Source: Thermomucor indicae-seudaticae (lineage: Eukaryota; Mucoromycota; Mucoromycetes; Mucorales; Lichtheimiaceae). From it: a stretch of DNA of 37,135 nt. A model generated the notes under the pieces. The model was not told the DNA's origin, did no database searches, and was given only the letters and a program-made list of their open reading frames with translations. Position 1 is the stretch's first letter. Each line of letters starts with the position of its first letter. The stretch covers positions 1 through 37,135 of the forward strand of contig JSYX01000339.1 in assembly GCA_000787465.1 (NCBI GenBank). The letters run 5' to 3'. The position numbers and the translations under genes were made by a program. Of the stretch, positions 35,169-37,135 are shown piece after piece.

Positions 35169-35170
35169 TA

Positions 35171-35196
35171 GAGATCTGGCCAAAAAGATCCACTCC
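35171..35196 (+). repeat. Left terminal inverted repeat of the Tc1-like element
   Basis: 26 bp beginning gagatctggccaaaaag and ending cactcc; preceded by TA. Confidence 0.85.
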
Positions 35197-35539
35197 TTAC
35201 TTTTTGCTTTCTGCTGCTTCATACAAAGCCTCCAGCGACATTCTGACTTGATAAACTATAAGAATACACTTCCGGAAACACGATTCTGCCTTTTCTGATG
35301 GGCTTAACTTATTATTTTTTGAGTGATGACGGAACAAAAAAGTAGTAGAAAAATGACCAAGATCACGGAGCTTCAAGCTTAATTTTTATTCTAGATAGCC
35401 CATGTCCATGGCGTCCACTACATCTGCATCTTCGCTTTAACTTTATGAAATTTCGTCATCGCCAGCTGATCCTTGCTTTAAGTCCTGAGGGTACTATCTA
35501 CGGTATTCTTGATTCTTTGAGGACTTGTTCCATAAGAGA

Positions 35540-35982
35540 TCAGCTGGCTCCGCTTAAGTTCAGCGAATAGCTGAAACCTGGGTCGCGAAGGTATCTACGA
35601 AGAGTCCTGTCAGCAACAACGAAACCCAAGTTGGAAAGCTCCATTCCGACGATACGTGAGTTTAGGGTCACTCCGTTTTGGTTGCCTTTCATAATAACTT
35701 CGCTAACGGCTGTGACGAACTTTGGGTCCAGCTGCTTTTTCGGACGCCCAATCTTCTTCAACTGATCGCGCATTTTGTTCTCATTGCTGCAACGAATTGC
35801 CTCCTGCGCGAAACGTCTCAGATACGCCAGTAGCATCAGCAAGGCGCTTGCGCCTGGGGGGATTTCTCCCTCGACTTTGGTATCACGTTATGAGTCTACA
35901 AGTACCGGTGAACACTGACGACCATCTTGAATTCATTTTCAGTCAGAGGAGCTCCATCACCTATAAATGGGTTGCGAATCAT
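35540..35982 (-). pseudogene. Degenerate Tc1-like transposase, DNA-binding region
   Basis: Minus-strand pieces in shifting frames: MIRNPFIGDGAPLTENEFKM (start 35982), then a frame with ALADATGVSE, then KKIGRPKKQLDPKFVTAVSE with VADRTLRRYL up to a stop at 35540. Helix-turn-helix content plus a GRPKK hook is typical of Tc1-like transposase N-termini. Stops and frameshifts separate the pieces, and I find no DDE catalytic region in the remaining 370 bp. Confidence 0.7.
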
Positions 35983-36111
35983 AATAGAGAGTTAATAATT
36001 TACGATAAGGCGTATTGGAGAGAGAAGAACGTTTTTCCCTTAAAAGCCAGAGGGCACTTTCTAATAAAAATCACGAGTTGTCTTAAGAGCCAAAAACAAC
36101 CGTCAAATTGC

Positions 36112-36137
36112 GGAGTGGATCTTTTTGGCCAGATTTC
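36112..36137 (-). repeat. Right terminal inverted repeat of the Tc1-like element
   Basis: Inverted copy of 35171-35196 with one mismatch; followed by TA. Confidence 0.85.
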
Positions 36138-36447
36138 TATTTAGTTTGTTACGTAAACTACCATGTTCAAAAGACTAATAGGGGATACACAGCTTCGTTT
36201 TCTCTTTTGGTCTGCTGGGTAGTTCTGGGATTACCCATAAAACCCACCCATCCCCACGTTTCTGCTAGATACAGCGATCTTTGAGTTCCTGCTTGGCACT
36301 AGTAGTTTTGGGTCTACACTGCTCAGCACTCAGATTTTGTTGTCGTGACGACGTGGATCTTTGCGTGCCTTTGTTCCCTTGTAGCGGGCTTCGATGGTGT
36401 CTCGCGCCCTCGAGAGTCTTCTCCAAGACGCCTTGGCACCTGAAGTA

Positions 36448-36474
36448 CAGTTACTCGAAAAATTGTTACAATGT
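36448..36474 (+). repeat. Possible left end of a second Tc1-like element
   Basis: A TA (36446-36447) is followed by cagttactcg, similar to the CAGT start common in Tc1-like termini. The segment 36457-36474 (gaaaaattgttacaatgt) recurs perfectly inverted at 36638-36655. A transposase start lies 400 bp downstream. The matching right end would be outside the window, so this is tentative. Confidence 0.4.
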
Positions 36475-36637
36475 CTAAGGTGTTTAAGTTTTTCGCCATT
36501 TACCGCACAGTGCCATACCAATGAACGAACTATGTTACATGTCATATGAAAGCGGCACTTCGCAGCTATCTACTGATGCTACGTTCATTAAAATCGGCAT
36601 ACTTTTCCCTGTAATCTGCCTTCTTCAAGATTTCCGA

Positions 36638-36655
36638 ACATTGTAACAATTTTTC
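36638..36655 (-). repeat. Inverted partner of the 18 bp repeat
   Basis: Perfect inverted copy of 36457-36474, about 180 bp apart. Either a fold-back within one transposon end or the two ends of a roughly 200 bp miniature element. Confidence 0.6.
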
Positions 36656-36849
36656 CGATAGCACGAAAAGCGCCCATAAAGTGGCTTATACCGTGACGTG
36701 CATCAATTTTTTTCTCATAGGAAGGGCTGCCCGTACTCTTCGTGCACTTTCGCTTCTGATTCTCACATTAGGTTCGCCATTAGGTAAGTGCATGTGCTCA
36801 ATTGCGAAATGGAGATGCAAATGTCTGATCCTGATTTAGCCTGTTACAT

Positions 36850-37135
36850 ATGCGCCCCATTTCGAAAGAAAAGAAGGACGACATCGAAGCCCTCTTGCGT
36901 CAAAACCTTTCCCACCGTGCTATTGCGGAGCGTGTTGGTGTCAGTGTTGCGACAGTAAACAGGACCAGCCAAAAAGAAGGCATCGTCACTACCAACGTTG
37001 CGGGACGACCACGCAAAATTTCAACTCTCTTGGGCAGGGCGATCCTGCGAGCCTTTAATACTGGCGAATATGAGAATGCTGTGGACGCCGCGAAGGAGCT
37101 GAAGGCTACTGAAGTGGAGCTACATCCGGACACAA
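36850..37135 (+). CDS. Tc1-like transposase, N-terminal part (runs off window)
   Basis: An open frame from ATG 36850 to the window end, 95 codons, without a stop. It starts MRPISKEKKDDIEALLRQNL and has a first helix-turn-helix (HRAIAERVGVSVATVNR), an AT-hook-like AGRPRKIS and the start of a second helical domain (LGRAILRAFNTGEYENAVDA). This arrangement is the paired-type DNA-binding region of Tc1-family transposases, which bind the terminal inverted repeats and insert at TA. The catalytic DDE domain lies beyond the window. No stop or frameshift is seen so far, unlike the neighbouring dead element. Confidence 0.8.
   Translation, partial: MRPISKEKKDDIEALLRQNLSHRAIAERVGVSVATVNRTSQKEGIVTTNVAGRPRKISTLLGRAILRAFNTGEYENAVDAAKELKATEVELHPDT

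Larger units (their letters stand above)
35171..36137 (-). mobile_element. Non-autonomous Tc1/mariner-type DNA transposon, 967 bp
   Basis: The element is bounded by 26 bp terminal inverted repeats (35171-35196 and 36112-36137) that differ at one base, and by TA on each side (35169-35170 and 36138-36139), the target duplication of this superfamily. The TIR core CTGGCCAAAAAGATCCACT resembles the end of nematode Tc1 as I remember it. Inside, a minus-strand remnant of a transposase DNA-binding region is present but no full catalytic domain. At 967 bp it is shorter than autonomous relatives (about 1.3-1.7 kb), so it is an internally deleted or decayed copy. Confidence 0.85.

Overview
This 37.1 kb window is nuclear DNA of a filamentous, early-diverging fungus, most likely a member of Mucoromycota (an inference from gene content and style; no marker rRNA is present). 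The genes are cut by many very short introns, mostly 52-76 bp, with branch sites such as CTAAC or TACTAAT close to the acceptor. I rebuilt ten multi-exon genes by splicing; every join keeps frame and each spliced length divides by three. They contain 75 introns, and five start with GC instead of GT, always as GCAAGT.

Layout: 0.2-1.9 kb (-) a UCH37/UCHL5-type deubiquitinase whose catalytic cysteine is replaced by tyrosine. 3.7-5.2 kb (+) a HAL4/SAT4-type protein kinase. 5.7-6.8 kb (+) glyceraldehyde-3-phosphate dehydrogenase. 7.1-8.3 kb a decayed dispersed repeat with a gene remnant. 8.6-16.0 kb (-) a 22-exon ASCC3/Slh1 helicase, head to head (116 bp between start codons) with 16.1-20.4 kb (+) a 20-exon NEMF/Rqc2 gene. 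21.7-24.4 kb (+) mitochondrial aconitase, tail to tail with 24.4-25.3 kb (-) an ARFRP1/Arl3 GTPase, which is head to head with 25.4-26.3 kb (+) a small RS-domain protein. 26.5-27.4 kb (-) a bacterial-type CMP kinase with introns. 27.8-29.5 kb (+) a UBR7/Mlo2-type UBR-box/PHD protein. 29.8-31.5 kb two unrecognised genes, one of them uncertain. From 31.5 kb to the end the window is repeat-rich: a second copy of the dispersed repeat, decayed sequence, a complete 967 bp Tc1-like element with matching terminal inverted repeats and TA flanks, and the start of another transposase running off the right edge.

Functional theme: ASCC3/Slh1 splits collided ribosomes and NEMF/Rqc2 acts on the resulting 60S-peptidyl-tRNA complexes, so two consecutive steps of ribosome-associated quality control share one short intergenic promoter region. 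Two further ubiquitin-system genes (UCH37-like and UBR7-like) lie in the same window, while GAPDH, aconitase and CMP kinase are unrelated housekeeping genes. I see no CRISPR array, rRNA or convincing tRNA gene.
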